A DNA stretch of 64,000 nt from Hamadaea sp013361475 (GTDB lineage Bacteria; Actinomycetota; Actinomycetes; Mycobacteriales; Micromonosporaceae). The stretch is taken from NCBI RefSeq assembly GCF_040654195.1, contig NZ_JBFAHM010000006.1, positions 1-64,000 on the forward strand. The letters are read 5' to 3'. A program made the position numbers and the translations under genes. Positions 53,708-62,764 of this stretch are shown piece after piece (position 1 is the first letter of the stretch; each line of letters opens with the position of its first letter). The notes beneath the pieces were generated by a model that had not been told where the DNA came from, did no database searches, and worked only from the letters and a program-made list of their open reading frames with translations.

Positions 53708-55594
53708 TCAGGCCTCCTTGGCCCGGTAGCGACGCGGCTGGTCGGCCTCGTCTTCGTTGGCCTGTTGCAGGACCCGGCCGAGACCGCTGACACGCGGCGA
53801 CATGAACGCCTTCGTCCGGGCGAACATCTCCATCATCGGGTGCCGGAAGAGGAACACCACCACCAGGTCGAGCACGGTCGACAGACCCAGCGCGAACGCG
53901 AAGCCCTTCACCGCCCCGGCCGAGAAGAGGTACAGGACCACCGCGGCCATGACCGTCACCGTGTTGGCGGTGATGATCGTCCGCCGGGCGCGGACCCAGG
54001 CCCGCTGCACGGCGCTGCGCGGCGCTCTGCCTTCCCGGATCTCGTCTTTCAATCGTTCGAAGTAGATGACGAACGAGTCGGCCGCGACACCTAGGGAGAC
54101 CACGAAACCGGCCATGCCCGCGAGGGTCAGCGTGAAGCCCATCGTCCGGCCGAGCCAGACCAGCGCACCGAAGGTGAGCAGACCGGACAGGACCAGCGAG
54201 AGGAAGATGACCGAGCCGAGCAGGCGGTAGTAGAAGAACGCGTAGATGATGACCAGCAGCATGCCGAGACCGGCTGCCAGCAGACCGGCCTTCAGCTGAG
54301 CCGCACCGAGCGTCGCGGTGACGTGCTGGGCCTCCTCCGCCTGGAAGGTGACCGGCAGCGCGCCGTAGTTCAGCTTGTTCGCCAGGTCGGCGGCGGTGTC
54401 GGAGGTGAAGCTGCCGCTGATCGTCGAGTCGCTCGTGAGCACCTCGCGGATCTCCGGGGCGGAGATCACGGTGTTGTCGAGGACCACGGCGACGAGGCAG
54501 TTGCCCTCGTTGCCCTTGACCTCGCAGGTGGTGCCGGTCTTGTTGACCGCCTCCTTGGTGAGGTTGGTCCACTTGTCCTGGCCGTCGCCCTTGAACTTGA
54601 GGCTGACGACCCACTCGGCCTGCTGCGCGTTCGGCGGCACAGCCTGCGCGCTGCCGATGTCGGTGCCGGCGACCTTGGCGACGTCCAGCAGGTGCTTGCT
54701 GGACCCTTCGCACGCGACCACCTGCGCGTTGGCGTCGCTGATCGAGCCGACCGGGCGCTTGCCGAGCTTGTCGCAGCCGATCTGCGGGACGTTGAACTGG
54801 ATCTTCGCCGGGAGCACCGCGACCTCGTTCGCCGTCAGATCGGCGAACTTCGAGAACTGGAGCGCCGCGGTCGGATCGGTGGACACGTCGACGGGCGCGG
54901 TCAACGCTTCGGCCGCCTTGTAGGTGGTGTCGCCGATCTTCTTCTTGACCTCGTCCAGCGTCGCGGTCTGCTCCTGGGTCAGCGCCTTGGCGCTGGGCGT
55001 CGGGCTGGCCGCCGCGGAAGGAGACGTGGAGGCCGACGCGCTCGGCGTGGCACTCGCGGCCGCACCGCCGCCCTGGCCACCGGTGGAGGCGCTGGTCGAC
55101 GGCTTCGGCGAAGCGGAGGTCGAGCTGGACGGCTTCGGCGAGGCCGAAGTGGAGGCCGACGGGCTCGGGCTGGCCGTGGCCGCCGCGAGGGCGCCGCTGG
55201 TGTCGTCCACCGAGTTGAGGACCTTGCGGAAGAACATCTGCGCGGGCTGGCCGACGTCCTCGAGGTCGGCGGTGTTGCTGCCCGGGATGGAGACCACGAT
55301 GTTGCGGTCGCTCTCGGTGACGACCTCGGCCTCGGCGACACCCGTACCGTTCACCCGGTCCTCGATGATCTGCCGGGCCTGCTCCATCTCCTTGGCGGAC
55401 GGCGTCTTGCCCTGGGCGACCAGGGTCATCCGCATGCCGCCGACCAGGTCCAGCCCGAGCCGCGGGTGCAGGCGATCGGTGAAGCTGCCACTGGCGCCGG
55501 AGGTGAAGAAGACAAGCAGATAGAGGACGACGAAGAGACCGGCGAGAACGGCTAGCTGCCGTCCTGGCTTCATCTGTCCTTGAGGTGGTGCCAC
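53708..55594 (-). CDS. secD: Protein translocase accessory subunit SecD
   Basis: The 628-residue protein has an N-terminal TM, the conserved LGLDLVGGMRMTL, a large outer domain, and the SecD TM block with GMLLVIIYAFFYYRLLG and later TM helices. An Ala/Ser/Pro/Thr-rich insertion of about 60 residues (about 140-205) sits in the outer P1 region. The start is GTG 55594. It is coupled with secF and follows yajC by 82 bases. Confidence 0.96.
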   Translation of the reverse strand: MAPPQGQMKPGRQLAVLAGLFVVLYLLVFFTSGASGSFTDRLHPRLGLDLVGGMRMTLVAQGKTPSAKEMEQARQIIEDRVNGTGVAEAEVVTESDRNIVVSIPGSNTADLEDVGQPAQMFFRKVLNSVDDTSGALAAATASPSPSASTSASPKPSSSTSASPKPSTSASTGGQGGGAAASATPSASASTSPSAAASPTPSAKALTQEQTATLDEVKKKIGDTTYKAAEALTAPVDVSTDPTAALQFSKFADLTANEVAVLPAKIQFNVPQIGCDKLGKRPVGSISDANAQVVACEGSSKHLLDVAKVAGTDIGSAQAVPPNAQQAEWVVSLKFKGDGQDKWTNLTKEAVNKTGTTCEVKGNEGNCLVAVVLDNTVISAPEIREVLTSDSTISGSFTSDTAADLANKLNYGALPVTFQAEEAQHVTATLGAAQLKAGLLAAGLGMLLVIIYAFFYYRLLGSVIFLSLVLSGLLTFGALVWLGRTMGFTLTLAGMAGFVVSLGVAADSFVIYFERLKDEIREGRAPRSAVQRAWVRARRTIITANTVTVMAAVVLYLFSAGAVKGFAFALGLSTVLDLVVVFLFRHPMMEMFARTKAFMSPRVSGLGRVLQQANEDEADQPRRYRAKEA

Positions 55595-55676
55595 GGCCTC
55601 GGGTCTCCTTGCATGGGGAACGGGTGGGGAGGGTGGACCCGGCGCCGGATCAGCGACGCCGGGGTGGGGCTAAGGA

Positions 55677-56039
55677 CTAGCGGCCCTGCTCGATGACCTG
55701 CGGCGTCTCGTCGGCGGCCTCCGGCGCGGCGGTCTCCTCGGCGGTCGGGGCCTTGATCACCCGGCCGATGGCGGCCCGCTCGTAGGTCGCGTTGACGCCC
55801 GGCGCGATCTCCAGCAGCACGGTGTTGTTCTCGTCGTCGATGCCCGCGACGGTGGCGTGGAGACCCACGACGGTCACCACCTCGTCGCCGACGGCGACGT
55901 TGCGCTGCAGCTCCATGGCCTCCTTGCGCCGCTTGCTCTGCGGGCGGATGATCATGAAGTACATCAGGGCGGCCATGAGGCCGAAGAAAAGCAGCGTCGG
56001 CAGCGCACTGCCGCCCGAATTGCCTGCCGCGTAGAACAC
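55677..56039 (-). CDS. yajC: Preprotein translocase subunit YajC
   Basis: The 120-residue protein has a single TM helix (LPTLLFFGLMAALMYFMII), the IRPQSKRRKE motif, and an acidic C-terminal tail. It associates with SecDF at the membrane, and the gene order yajC-secD-secF supports the call. Confidence 0.95.
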   Translation of the reverse strand: MFYAAGNSGGSALPTLLFFGLMAALMYFMIIRPQSKRRKEAMELQRNVAVGDEVVTVVGLHATVAGIDDENNTVLLEIAPGVNATYERAAIGRVIKAPTAEETAAPEAADETPQVIEQGR

Positions 56040-56174
56040 GGTTTCTGACCTTCCGTTTCAGCCCACCCCGAGTTCCGGGGCAGGCGAAGAATGTCCGTTC
56101 GGACCGCGCGAAGTCTAGTCGCTGGACCGCCGATCGCCACACCCCCCGTGGCGATCACATTACGATCACGGCAC

Positions 56175-57290
56175 TTATTCGGCTTCGTCCGCAGTGCTGA
56201 ACAGATCCGGCGCCCCGGCGGCGCCGCCGGAAAACATACCATTCCCGGCCGTTTGTCCCGGGAGTTGCGTGCCCGTCTGCCCCGGAAACACGTGGTTCGG
56301 CGGCGTGCGGCCGAGGTGCTGCCAGGCGGCCGGGGTCGCCACCCGGCCCCGGGGCGTACGCGCGAGCAGGCCGGCCCGGACGAGAAAGGGCTCACAGACC
56401 TCGGCGACGGTCTCCGGCTGCTCCCCCACCGCGACGGCCAGCGTCGACAGCCCGACCGGTCCCCCGCCGAACGTCTCGACCAGCGCCGCCAGCACCGCCT
56501 TGTCCAGCCGGTCCAGCCCGAGGTCGTCGACGTCGTAGACGCGCAGCGCGGCCTTGGCCGCGTCCAGCGTGACCACGCCGTCGGCCCGCAGCTCGGCATA
56601 GTCGCGTACGCGCCGCAGCAGCCGGTTGGCGATCCGGGGTGTCCCCCGCGACCGCCCCGCGATCTCCTCGACGCCCTCGCCGGTCACCGGTACGCCGAGG
56701 ATCTGGGCCGATCGGTGCAGCAACGCCGTCAGCTCCGTGCCGGTGTAGAACTCGAGGTGCCCGACGAAGCCGAACCGGTCGCGCATCGGCCCGGTGAGCA
56801 GCCCGGCCCGGGTGGTCGCCCCGACCAGGGTGAACGGCTCCACGTCCAGCGGAATGGCGGTCGCGCCCGGTCCCTTGCCGACGATGACGTCGACCCGGAA
56901 GTCCTCCATCGCCGAGTAGAGCAGTTCCTCGGCCGGCTTCGCGATGCGGTGGATCTCGTCGATGAACAGCACGTCACCGGCGGCGAGGCTGGTCAGGATC
57001 GCGGCCAGGTCGCCGGAGCGCTCGATGGCCGGGCCGCTGGTCATCCGCAGTCCACCGCCCAGCTCGGCGGCGACGATCATGGCCAGCGTCGTCTTGCCGA
57101 GCCCCGGCGAGCCGGAGAACAGGATGTGATCCGGCGGCGAGCCCCGGCGCAGCGCACTGTGCAGCAGAACTTCCAGCTGCTCGCGTACGCGCTCCTGGGC
57201 GATGAACTCGCTGAGGCGCTTCGGCCGGACGGTCGCCTCGGCGTCACGCTCCTCCGGCGAGGCGACCGCGCTGACGACGGATTCGCTCAC
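56175..57290 (-). CDS. ruvB: Holliday junction helicase motor RuvB
   Basis: The 371-residue AAA+ ATPase has Walker A GSPGLGKTTLAM, Walker B LFIDEIHRI and sensor VGATTRAGLLTGP, followed by the RuvB-type winged-helix C-terminus (RTPRGRVATPAAWQHLG). RuvB hexamers drive branch migration with RuvA. Its start overlaps the ruvA stop by four bases. Confidence 0.97.
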   Translation of the reverse strand: MSESVVSAVASPEERDAEATVRPKRLSEFIAQERVREQLEVLLHSALRRGSPPDHILFSGSPGLGKTTLAMIVAAELGGGLRMTSGPAIERSGDLAAILTSLAAGDVLFIDEIHRIAKPAEELLYSAMEDFRVDVIVGKGPGATAIPLDVEPFTLVGATTRAGLLTGPMRDRFGFVGHLEFYTGTELTALLHRSAQILGVPVTGEGVEEIAGRSRGTPRIANRLLRRVRDYAELRADGVVTLDAAKAALRVYDVDDLGLDRLDKAVLAALVETFGGGPVGLSTLAVAVGEQPETVAEVCEPFLVRAGLLARTPRGRVATPAAWQHLGRTPPNHVFPGQTGTQLPGQTAGNGMFSGGAAGAPDLFSTADEAE

Positions 57291-57892
57291 CGGGCCCTAC
57301 CCAGCAGCTTGATCGCCTGCTTCAGCAGGACGGGCACCGGCGGCGTCGGCCCGTCGTCGAGGCCGGACGCGACGGTGCCGATCGCCTGATCCGCCTGACT
57401 CGCCGTCCAGCCCAGCCCGACCAGACCCTGGCGTACCTGCTCCTGCCAGGGCATCTGCCGGGGCACGCCCTTCACGGAGGCGGCCGCGTCGACCGGGCCG
57501 ACCTTGTCGCGCAGTTCGAGGATGATCCGCTCGGCGCCCTTCTTGCCGATCCCGGGCACCTTGGTCAACACGCCGACCTCGCCGTGCGCGATCGCCACGC
57601 GTACTGAATAAGGGGAATGGACCGACAGCACGGCTTGGGCGACCCGCGGGCCGACCCCACCCACCGTCTGCAGGAGCTCGAAGATCTCCCGCTCCTCGTC
57701 GTCGACGAAGCCGTAGAGGGTGAGCGCGTCCTCGCGGACGATGAGCGTCGTGGACAGCCGCGCGTCATGGCCGACCCGCAGGGTGGCCAGCGTGTTGGGC
57801 GTGCAGTGCACGGCCAGGCCGACCCCGCCGACCTCGACCACAGTGGTGTCCGCGCCGACCCAGGCGACCCTGCCCGCCACGCTCGCGATCAT
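57287..57892 (-). CDS. ruvA: Holliday junction-binding protein RuvA
   Basis: The 201-residue protein has an OB-fold start (MIASVAGRVAWVGADTTVV), tandem helix-hairpin-helix motifs (VGGVGPRVAQAVLS, VPGIGKKGAERII), and a C-terminal helical domain that contacts RuvB. It overlaps ruvC and ruvB by four bases each, so the three are translationally coupled. Confidence 0.96.
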   Translation of the reverse strand: MIASVAGRVAWVGADTTVVEVGGVGLAVHCTPNTLATLRVGHDARLSTTLIVREDALTLYGFVDDEEREIFELLQTVGGVGPRVAQAVLSVHSPYSVRVAIAHGEVGVLTKVPGIGKKGAERIILELRDKVGPVDAAASVKGVPRQMPWQEQVRQGLVGLGWTASQADQAIGTVASGLDDGPTPPVPVLLKQAIKLLGRAR

Positions 57893-58410
57893 CGACCCCT
57901 CCGATACTGCTGCAACGCCGCCGCCACCTTGTCCCGCGTCCCGCCACGCCACACGTGGCAGATCGCCAGGGCCAGCGCGTCGGCCGCGTCCGCCGGCCTG
58001 GGCGGAGCGTCGAGCCGCAGCAGGCGGGTGACCATCGCGGTGACCTGAGCCTTGTCGGCCGTGCCCGAACCGGTCACCGCCGCCTTGACCTCGCTGGGAG
58101 TGTAGAGCGCCACCGGCAGCCCGGCACGCGCCGCCGCGAGGATCGCGACCGCGCCCGCCTGCGCGGTGCCCATCACCGTGCGCACGTTGTGCTGGCTGAA
58201 GACGCGCTCCACGGCCACGCCGTCCGGCTGATGCAACGCGATCAGCTCGGTCAGCCGATCGTCCAAACGCAACAGCCGGTGGGCCAGCTCCTCGTCCGGG
58301 TCGCTCTGCACCACCTCGTACGCGATCGGCGTGCACGGACGCCCGGGGACTCCCTCGACCACGCCGACGCCGCAGCGGGTGAGCCCGGGGTCGACTCCCA
58401 GCACGCGCAA
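57889..58410 (-). CDS. ruvC: Holliday junction resolvase RuvC
   Basis: The 173-residue nuclease has VLGVDPGLTRCG with catalytic D7, plus VAVERVF and the C-terminal acidic cluster region DAADALALAICH. It cleaves Holliday junctions bound by RuvAB. It is the first gene of the ruvC-ruvA-ruvB run. Confidence 0.96.
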   Translation of the reverse strand: MRVLGVDPGLTRCGVGVVEGVPGRPCTPIAYEVVQSDPDEELAHRLLRLDDRLTELIALHQPDGVAVERVFSQHNVRTVMGTAQAGAVAILAAARAGLPVALYTPSEVKAAVTGSGTADKAQVTAMVTRLLRLDAPPRPADAADALALAICHVWRGGTRDKVAAALQQYRRGR

Positions 58411-58528
58411 CCGACTTCACCCCTCCCCGCACACGTGTACGACACCCTATCGTCCGGCCCCGACAGTGTTCGCACGGCACGCCGCATGATCAGCCGTCCC
58501 CGCCGCGCGTTCGCTCCGCTCGGCGGCG

Positions 58529-58591
58529 CGCGTTATCCGGGATAACGCGGCTATTCCTCGCCCGGAAGGCCGCACTATCCGGGATAACGCG
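58529..58591. repeat. 63-bp palindromic element, singleton
   Basis: CGCGTTATCC begins the left arm and GGGATAACGCG ends the right arm. Arms of about 27 bp pair imperfectly around a short loop, and each arm itself contains the smaller palindrome TATCCGGGATA. Its size and layout resemble the other palindromic families. No second copy was found in the window. Confidence 0.8.
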
Positions 58592-58600
58592 AATGCCCGG

Positions 58601-58675
58601 CCCGCGAGAGCCCGCCCCCGCGAGAGCCCGCCCCCGCGAGAGCCCGGCCCGCGAAAGCCCGGCCCGCGAAAGCTC
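58601..58675. repeat. 15-16-bp tandem repeat, five units
   Basis: Five units centred on CGCGAGAGCCCG (later CGCGAAAGCCCG) occur at spacings of 16, 16, 15 and 15 bases. The array lies ten bases from the palindromic element. Confidence 0.85.
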
Positions 58676-58719
58676 CCGCGCCCGCAAGCACGCGCCGCCG
58701 CACACGAACCAGGTGAGGA

Positions 58720-58742
58720 GTGTGTGGCGCGGACACATGTGT
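58720..58742. promoter_or_regulatory. Operator candidate upstream of the SDR gene
   Basis: The perfect palindrome ACACATGTGT (58733-58742), with a nearby TGTGT forming a second inverted repeat, lies 30 bases upstream of the SDR ATG. The adjacent PucR-type regulator or another factor could bind here. Function is inference. Confidence 0.35.
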
Positions 58743-58772
58743 TGCCAGGTCGCACGCTCGTAATTTCTGCGC

Positions 58773-59540
58773 ATGACGATCGGGGAAACCGTGGGCCTGG
58801 ACCTGTCGGGCAAGACCGCGCTGGTCACCGGGGCGGGCAGTGGCATCGGGCGGGCGTGCGCCCGCCGGCTCGCCGCCGCCGGGGCCCATGTGCTCGTGGT
58901 CGATCGCGACCCCGAGGCGGCGGGCAAGGTCGCCGCCGAGACGAACGGCACCGCCATCGTGGTCGACCTCGCCGACCCCGCCGCGCCCGACGCGGTCCCG
59001 GCCGAACTGGACGTCGTGGTGAACAACGCCGGCCTGCAGCACGTCGCGCCGCTGGAGGAGTTCCCGCCCGACCGGTTCGCGTACATCGAACAGGTCATGC
59101 TCGTCGCGCCGTTCCTGCTGGTCCGGCGGGCCCTGCCGCACATGTACGCGCAGGGCTGGGGCCGGATCGTCAACATCTCCTCCGTTCACGGGTTGCGTGC
59201 GTCGCCGTTCAAAGCCGCGTATGTCGCCGCGAAACATGGTCTGGAGGGGCTGAGCAAGGTCGCCGCGCTCGAAGGAGCCCCGCACGGGGTCACCTCCAAC
59301 TGCATCAACCCGGCCTACGTGCGTACGCCGCTGGTCGAGGGGCAGATCGCCGACCAGGCCCGGGCGCACGGGATCGCCGAAGCCGAGGTCGTCACCGAGA
59401 TCATGCTCGCCAAGGCGGCGATCAAGCGGCTGATCGAACCGGACGAAGTCGCCGAACTGATGGCGTACCTGTGCACACCGGCCGCATCTTTCATCACCGG
59501 AACCAGCATCGCGATGGACGGCGGATGGACAGCACACTGA
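58773..59540 (+). CDS. 3-hydroxybutyrate dehydrogenase-like SDR
   Basis: The 255-residue classical SDR has VTGAGSGIGRACA (cofactor loop), NNAGLQHV, and Ser-Tyr-Lys catalysis in NISSVHGL and YVAAKHG. AMDGGWTAH is the usual C-terminal ending. The NNAGLQHVAPLEEFP stretch and ending fit D-3-hydroxybutyrate dehydrogenase, which interconverts hydroxybutyrate and acetoacetate with NAD. The neighbouring GAF-PucR regulator almost overlaps its stop. Confidence 0.9.
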   Translation: MTIGETVGLDLSGKTALVTGAGSGIGRACARRLAAAGAHVLVVDRDPEAAGKVAAETNGTAIVVDLADPAAPDAVPAELDVVVNNAGLQHVAPLEEFPPDRFAYIEQVMLVAPFLLVRRALPHMYAQGWGRIVNISSVHGLRASPFKAAYVAAKHGLEGLSKVAALEGAPHGVTSNCINPAYVRTPLVEGQIADQARAHGIAEAEVVTEIMLAKAAIKRLIEPDEVAELMAYLCTPAASFITGTSIAMDGGWTAH

Positions 59541-59542
59541 GA

Positions 59543-61456
59543 ATGCTCCGCATGACACCGCTGTCCCACCTGCTGGAGCTGCTGGAACGGGAGGCGAGCC
59601 CGGTCGAGTTCGAGGGCCCGCTCCTCCAGGCGCGCGCCGACGGCGCGGCCCCCGAGGAACTCGCCGCGCTCGAGGAGGCCAAGACCGTCGCCTTGCGGGT
59701 CCGTGCGCTGCTGGAACGCCGCCGTCGCCGGGAGCTGGAGCTGTCCGGGCTCTACGACACCGCCAGCGACCTGGCCGGCCTGCGCGACCTCGACAGCGTC
59801 CTGTCCGCGATCGTCCACCGCTCGCGCAACCTGCTGGGCACCGACATCGCGTACCTCACCCTCAACGACCCCGAGCGCGGCGACACCTACATGCGGGTCA
59901 CCGACGGCTCGATCTCCGCGCGGTTCCAGCGCCTCCGGCTGCCGCTCGGCGGGGGGTTGGGCGGCCTCGTCGCCCAGACTGGTACGCCTTACGCAACGGC
60001 CGACTACGCGAAGGACAGCCGGTTCCAGCACCTCGGCGAGGTGGACGCCGGGGTCGGCGAAGAGGGGCTCGTGGCGATCCTGGGCGTGCCGTTGCGGCTG
60101 GGCGCGCAGGTCATCGGCGTGTTGTACGCCGCGAACCGGTCCGCCCGCCCGTTCGCCCGGGAGGAGGTGGCCCTGCTCGTCTCGCTGGCCGCGCACGCCG
60201 CCGTCGCGATCGACACCGCCCGGCTGCTCACCGAGACGCAGGCGGCGTTGACCGAGTTGTCGGCGGCCAACGAGGTGATCCGGGCGCACAGCGGTTCGGT
60301 CGAACGCGCGGCGGCCGCGCACGACCGCATGACCTCGTTGGTCGTCCGCGGCGGCGGTGTCGAGGACGTGGCGGCGGCGGTCACCGACGCCCTCGGCGGT
60401 TCGCTGCTCGTCCTCGACGCGGACGGCCGCACTCTGGCGCTCGTCGGCGATCTGCGTACGCCGGACTCGTCCACGCTGGCCGAGGCGGTCACCGCCGCCC
60501 GCGCCGAAGGACACGCGGTCCGCCGGGACGCCCTCTGGTACGCCGCCGTCGTCGCCGGAACGGAGAACCTGGGCACCCTCGTCTGCCGTCCGCAGCAGCC
60601 GCTCGCCGACGCCGACCAGCAGATCCTCGAACGGGCCGCCCTCGTCACCGCCCTGGTGCAGCTGTTCCGGCGCAACCTGGCCGAGGCCGAGGGTCGCGTA
60701 CGCGGAGAGCTGCTGGACGACCTCATCGCCCGGCCCGGGCGCGACGTCGACGCGTTGCGCGTACGCGCTCGCCGGATCGGCGTGGATCTCGATTCCCCGC
60801 ACGTCATGGTGGCCATCGGAGACGAGTTCGGCTCGTCCGGCGCCCTGCGGCAACGGGCCGCGTCCTGGGGCGTCACGTACGCCGCCACCCGGTCCGGGCT
60901 CTCGGCGACCCGGGACGGGCGAGTCGTCCTGATGCTGCCCGGCGGCGACGCCGGAGCCACCGCCCGTGCGGTCGCCAAGGATCTGACCCGGGCGTTGGGG
61001 CGCCCGGTCACGGTCGGCTCGGCCGGCCCGGCTACCGGAGCAGCCGCACAGGCCCACGCGTACGCCGAAGCGGATCGCTGCGTGACCGCGTTGGTCGCCC
61101 TGGGCCGAACCGGCGAAGCGGCATCCACTTCGGAGCTCGGCTTCGTCGGCCTGCTGCTCGGCGCGGTGACCGACGGCGGCGACCGGGGTGTGGCCCGGTT
61201 CCTCCAGCACGCCATCGGCCCGGTCGTCGACTACGACAGCCGCCGGGGAACCGCGCTGGTCAAGACGCTGGAGTGCTACTTCGGCGCGGGCGGCAGCCTG
61301 GCTCGCGCCGCCGAGCAGCTGCACGTCCATGTCAACACCGTCACTCAACGGCTGGACCGGGTCGCCCAGCTGCTCGGGCCGGACTGGCAGCGCCCGGAAC
61401 GCGCGCTCGAAGTGCAGTTGGCGCTGCGCCTGCACCGCCTGCGCACCGGAGCCTGA
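59543..61456 (+). CDS. GAF-domain transcriptional regulator of the PucR/CdaR type
   Basis: The 637-residue protein has a coiled N-terminus, a GAF domain (about 75-220, with LNDPERGDTYMRV and GLVAILGVPLRLGAQVIGVL), a central region, and a C-terminal PucR-type HTH (LVKTLECYFGAGGSLAR then HVHVNTVTQRLDRVAQLLG). It probably controls the cotranscribed SDR gene in response to a small ligand. Starts at 59525, 59543 and 59552 are in frame, and 59543 is tentative. Confidence 0.9.
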   Translation: MLRMTPLSHLLELLEREASPVEFEGPLLQARADGAAPEELAALEEAKTVALRVRALLERRRRRELELSGLYDTASDLAGLRDLDSVLSAIVHRSRNLLGTDIAYLTLNDPERGDTYMRVTDGSISARFQRLRLPLGGGLGGLVAQTGTPYATADYAKDSRFQHLGEVDAGVGEEGLVAILGVPLRLGAQVIGVLYAANRSARPFAREEVALLVSLAAHAAVAIDTARLLTETQAALTELSAANEVIRAHSGSVERAAAAHDRMTSLVVRGGGVEDVAAAVTDALGGSLLVLDADGRTLALVGDLRTPDSSTLAEAVTAARAEGHAVRRDALWYAAVVAGTENLGTLVCRPQQPLADADQQILERAALVTALVQLFRRNLAEAEGRVRGELLDDLIARPGRDVDALRVRARRIGVDLDSPHVMVAIGDEFGSSGALRQRAASWGVTYAATRSGLSATRDGRVVLMLPGGDAGATARAVAKDLTRALGRPVTVGSAGPATGAAAQAHAYAEADRCVTALVALGRTGEAASTSELGFVGLLLGAVTDGGDRGVARFLQHAIGPVVDYDSRRGTALVKTLECYFGAGGSLARAAEQLHVHVNTVTQRLDRVAQLLGPDWQRPERALEVQLALRLHRLRTGA

Positions 61457-61477
61457 CCGCCCGCACGTGGAAGCGCT

Positions 61478-61568
61478 GGATCAGGGTTCCGGGTCGAATC
61501 TCGCCGGGGAGCCTTGGGCGAGCCGCCAGGAGTGCAGTCAGCCAAGATTCGACCGAGAACCCTGATCC
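61478..61568. repeat. Palindromic repeat family 1, copy G, with interrupted loop
   Basis: It has intact GGATCAGGG/CCCTGATCC ends and GCGCT/AGCGC flanks, but carries about 36 extra bases in the loop (61503-61540). It lies between the convergent PucR-type and glycosyltransferase genes. Confidence 0.9.
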
Positions 61569-61589
61569 AGCGCCGAAGAAATGACCGGC

Positions 61590-62699
61590 TCAGGCAAGCA
61601 TCAGCGGTGCGAGCCGCAGCCGCCGTCCACGCGTACGCCGAATGGCGTGCCGGTAGGCCGCGACGTATCCCGCGCCGAGATGGTCGACCGTGAAGCTGTC
61701 GGCGACGAGCCGGCGGCAGGCGGCCGGGTCCAGCGCAGCCGCGTCGTGCACCGCCTGCGGCAGGTCGGCCGGATCGTCCCGGACGAACCCGGTGACGCCG
61801 TCGACGACGACCTCGGCGACCGCGCCGCCACGCAGGGCGACGACCGGAGTTCCGCAGGCCATCGCCTCGATCATCACCATGCCGAACGGTTCCTCCCATT
61901 GGATCGGGAACAACAGGCACCGTGCCTCGGCGAGCAGTTTGCGCTTCTCGGTCGCGTCGGCCATGCCGAAGACCAGGTCGTCGGCGGTGAGCCGGGGTTT
62001 GACCTCCCGGTCGAAGTACCGCTGTTCCAGCGGTTCGTTGCACTTGCCGGCCAGCACGAGCGGCACTCCGGCCGCGTGCGCGGCGTCCAACGCCAGGTGC
62101 GCTCCCTTGTCCGGATGAAATCGGCCCAGGAACAGCGCGTACGCCCCCTTCTCCGGCTGGAACGGGAAGGTCTCCACGCGTACTGCATTGTGGACGGTGC
62201 CGACCCAGTTGAGCTCGGGGGCCAGGACGCGCTGGCGGTGCGAGATGGCGACCAGGTGCACCTCGGCGCCCAGCGTGCGGTAGAGCCCACGCAGATCGCC
62301 GGTGACCGGGCCGTGCGCGGTGATGACCGTCGGCAGGTCGAGCGTCTCGTAATAGGGCGCGTTCAGCGGCCCGGCGAGCGTGTGATCGTGGACCACGTCG
62401 AGCCCGATCGTCTCCGCGAGCCGGGTGACCGCCTGACGGGCCGCCGCGGCGTGCGCCACCTCGGGGAACGGGTCGCCGAGCCGGTCGGCCTGGATCTCGT
62501 CCCACACGGGGACGAAGTCGGCCTTGGTTCCGTTGCGTCCGGCGGCGATCAGGGTGACCTGGTGACCGGCGTCCACAAGGGCGTCGGCCAGGTCCGCGAC
62601 GACGGCCTCGACTCCGCCGTACGCCGCGGGAGGGATGTCGAAATAGGGTGGTGCGACCAACGCGATCCGGAGCTGTTCTGTTGCTGGTGAGCCTTCCAT
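61590..62699 (-). CDS. GT4-family glycosyltransferase
   Basis: The 369-residue protein has the GT-B two-domain fold. The N-terminal PPAAYGGVEAVVADLADALV and VVHDHTLAGPLN precede the nucleotide-sugar-binding ALFLGRFHPDKGAHLAL. The FGMVMIEAMACGTPVVAL motif contains the EX7E-type acidic pair. It transfers sugar from an NDP-sugar in the cytosol or at the membrane. The acceptor is unknown, and no polysaccharide cluster is next to it. Confidence 0.92.
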   Translation of the reverse strand: MEGSPATEQLRIALVAPPYFDIPPAAYGGVEAVVADLADALVDAGHQVTLIAAGRNGTKADFVPVWDEIQADRLGDPFPEVAHAAAARQAVTRLAETIGLDVVHDHTLAGPLNAPYYETLDLPTVITAHGPVTGDLRGLYRTLGAEVHLVAISHRQRVLAPELNWVGTVHNAVRVETFPFQPEKGAYALFLGRFHPDKGAHLALDAAHAAGVPLVLAGKCNEPLEQRYFDREVKPRLTADDLVFGMADATEKRKLLAEARCLLFPIQWEEPFGMVMIEAMACGTPVVALRGGAVAEVVVDGVTGFVRDDPADLPQAVHDAAALDPAACRRLVADSFTVDHLGAGYVAAYRHAIRRTRGRRLRLAPLMLA

Positions 62700-62764
62700 A
62701 GAACTGTTCTCCCTATCGACCGGCGCGCGCAGCGCCCGTTTAGCACTCTATGTGCCAACGCCGG

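Larger units (their letters stand above)
58411..58772. other. 362-bp divergent intergenic region with palindrome and tandem array
   Basis: No gene is seen. From left to right it holds the ruvC upstream region (58411-58500), a palindromic element (58529-58591), a 15-16-bp tandem array (58601-58675), and the promoter/operator region of the SDR gene (58690-58772). Confidence 0.6.
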
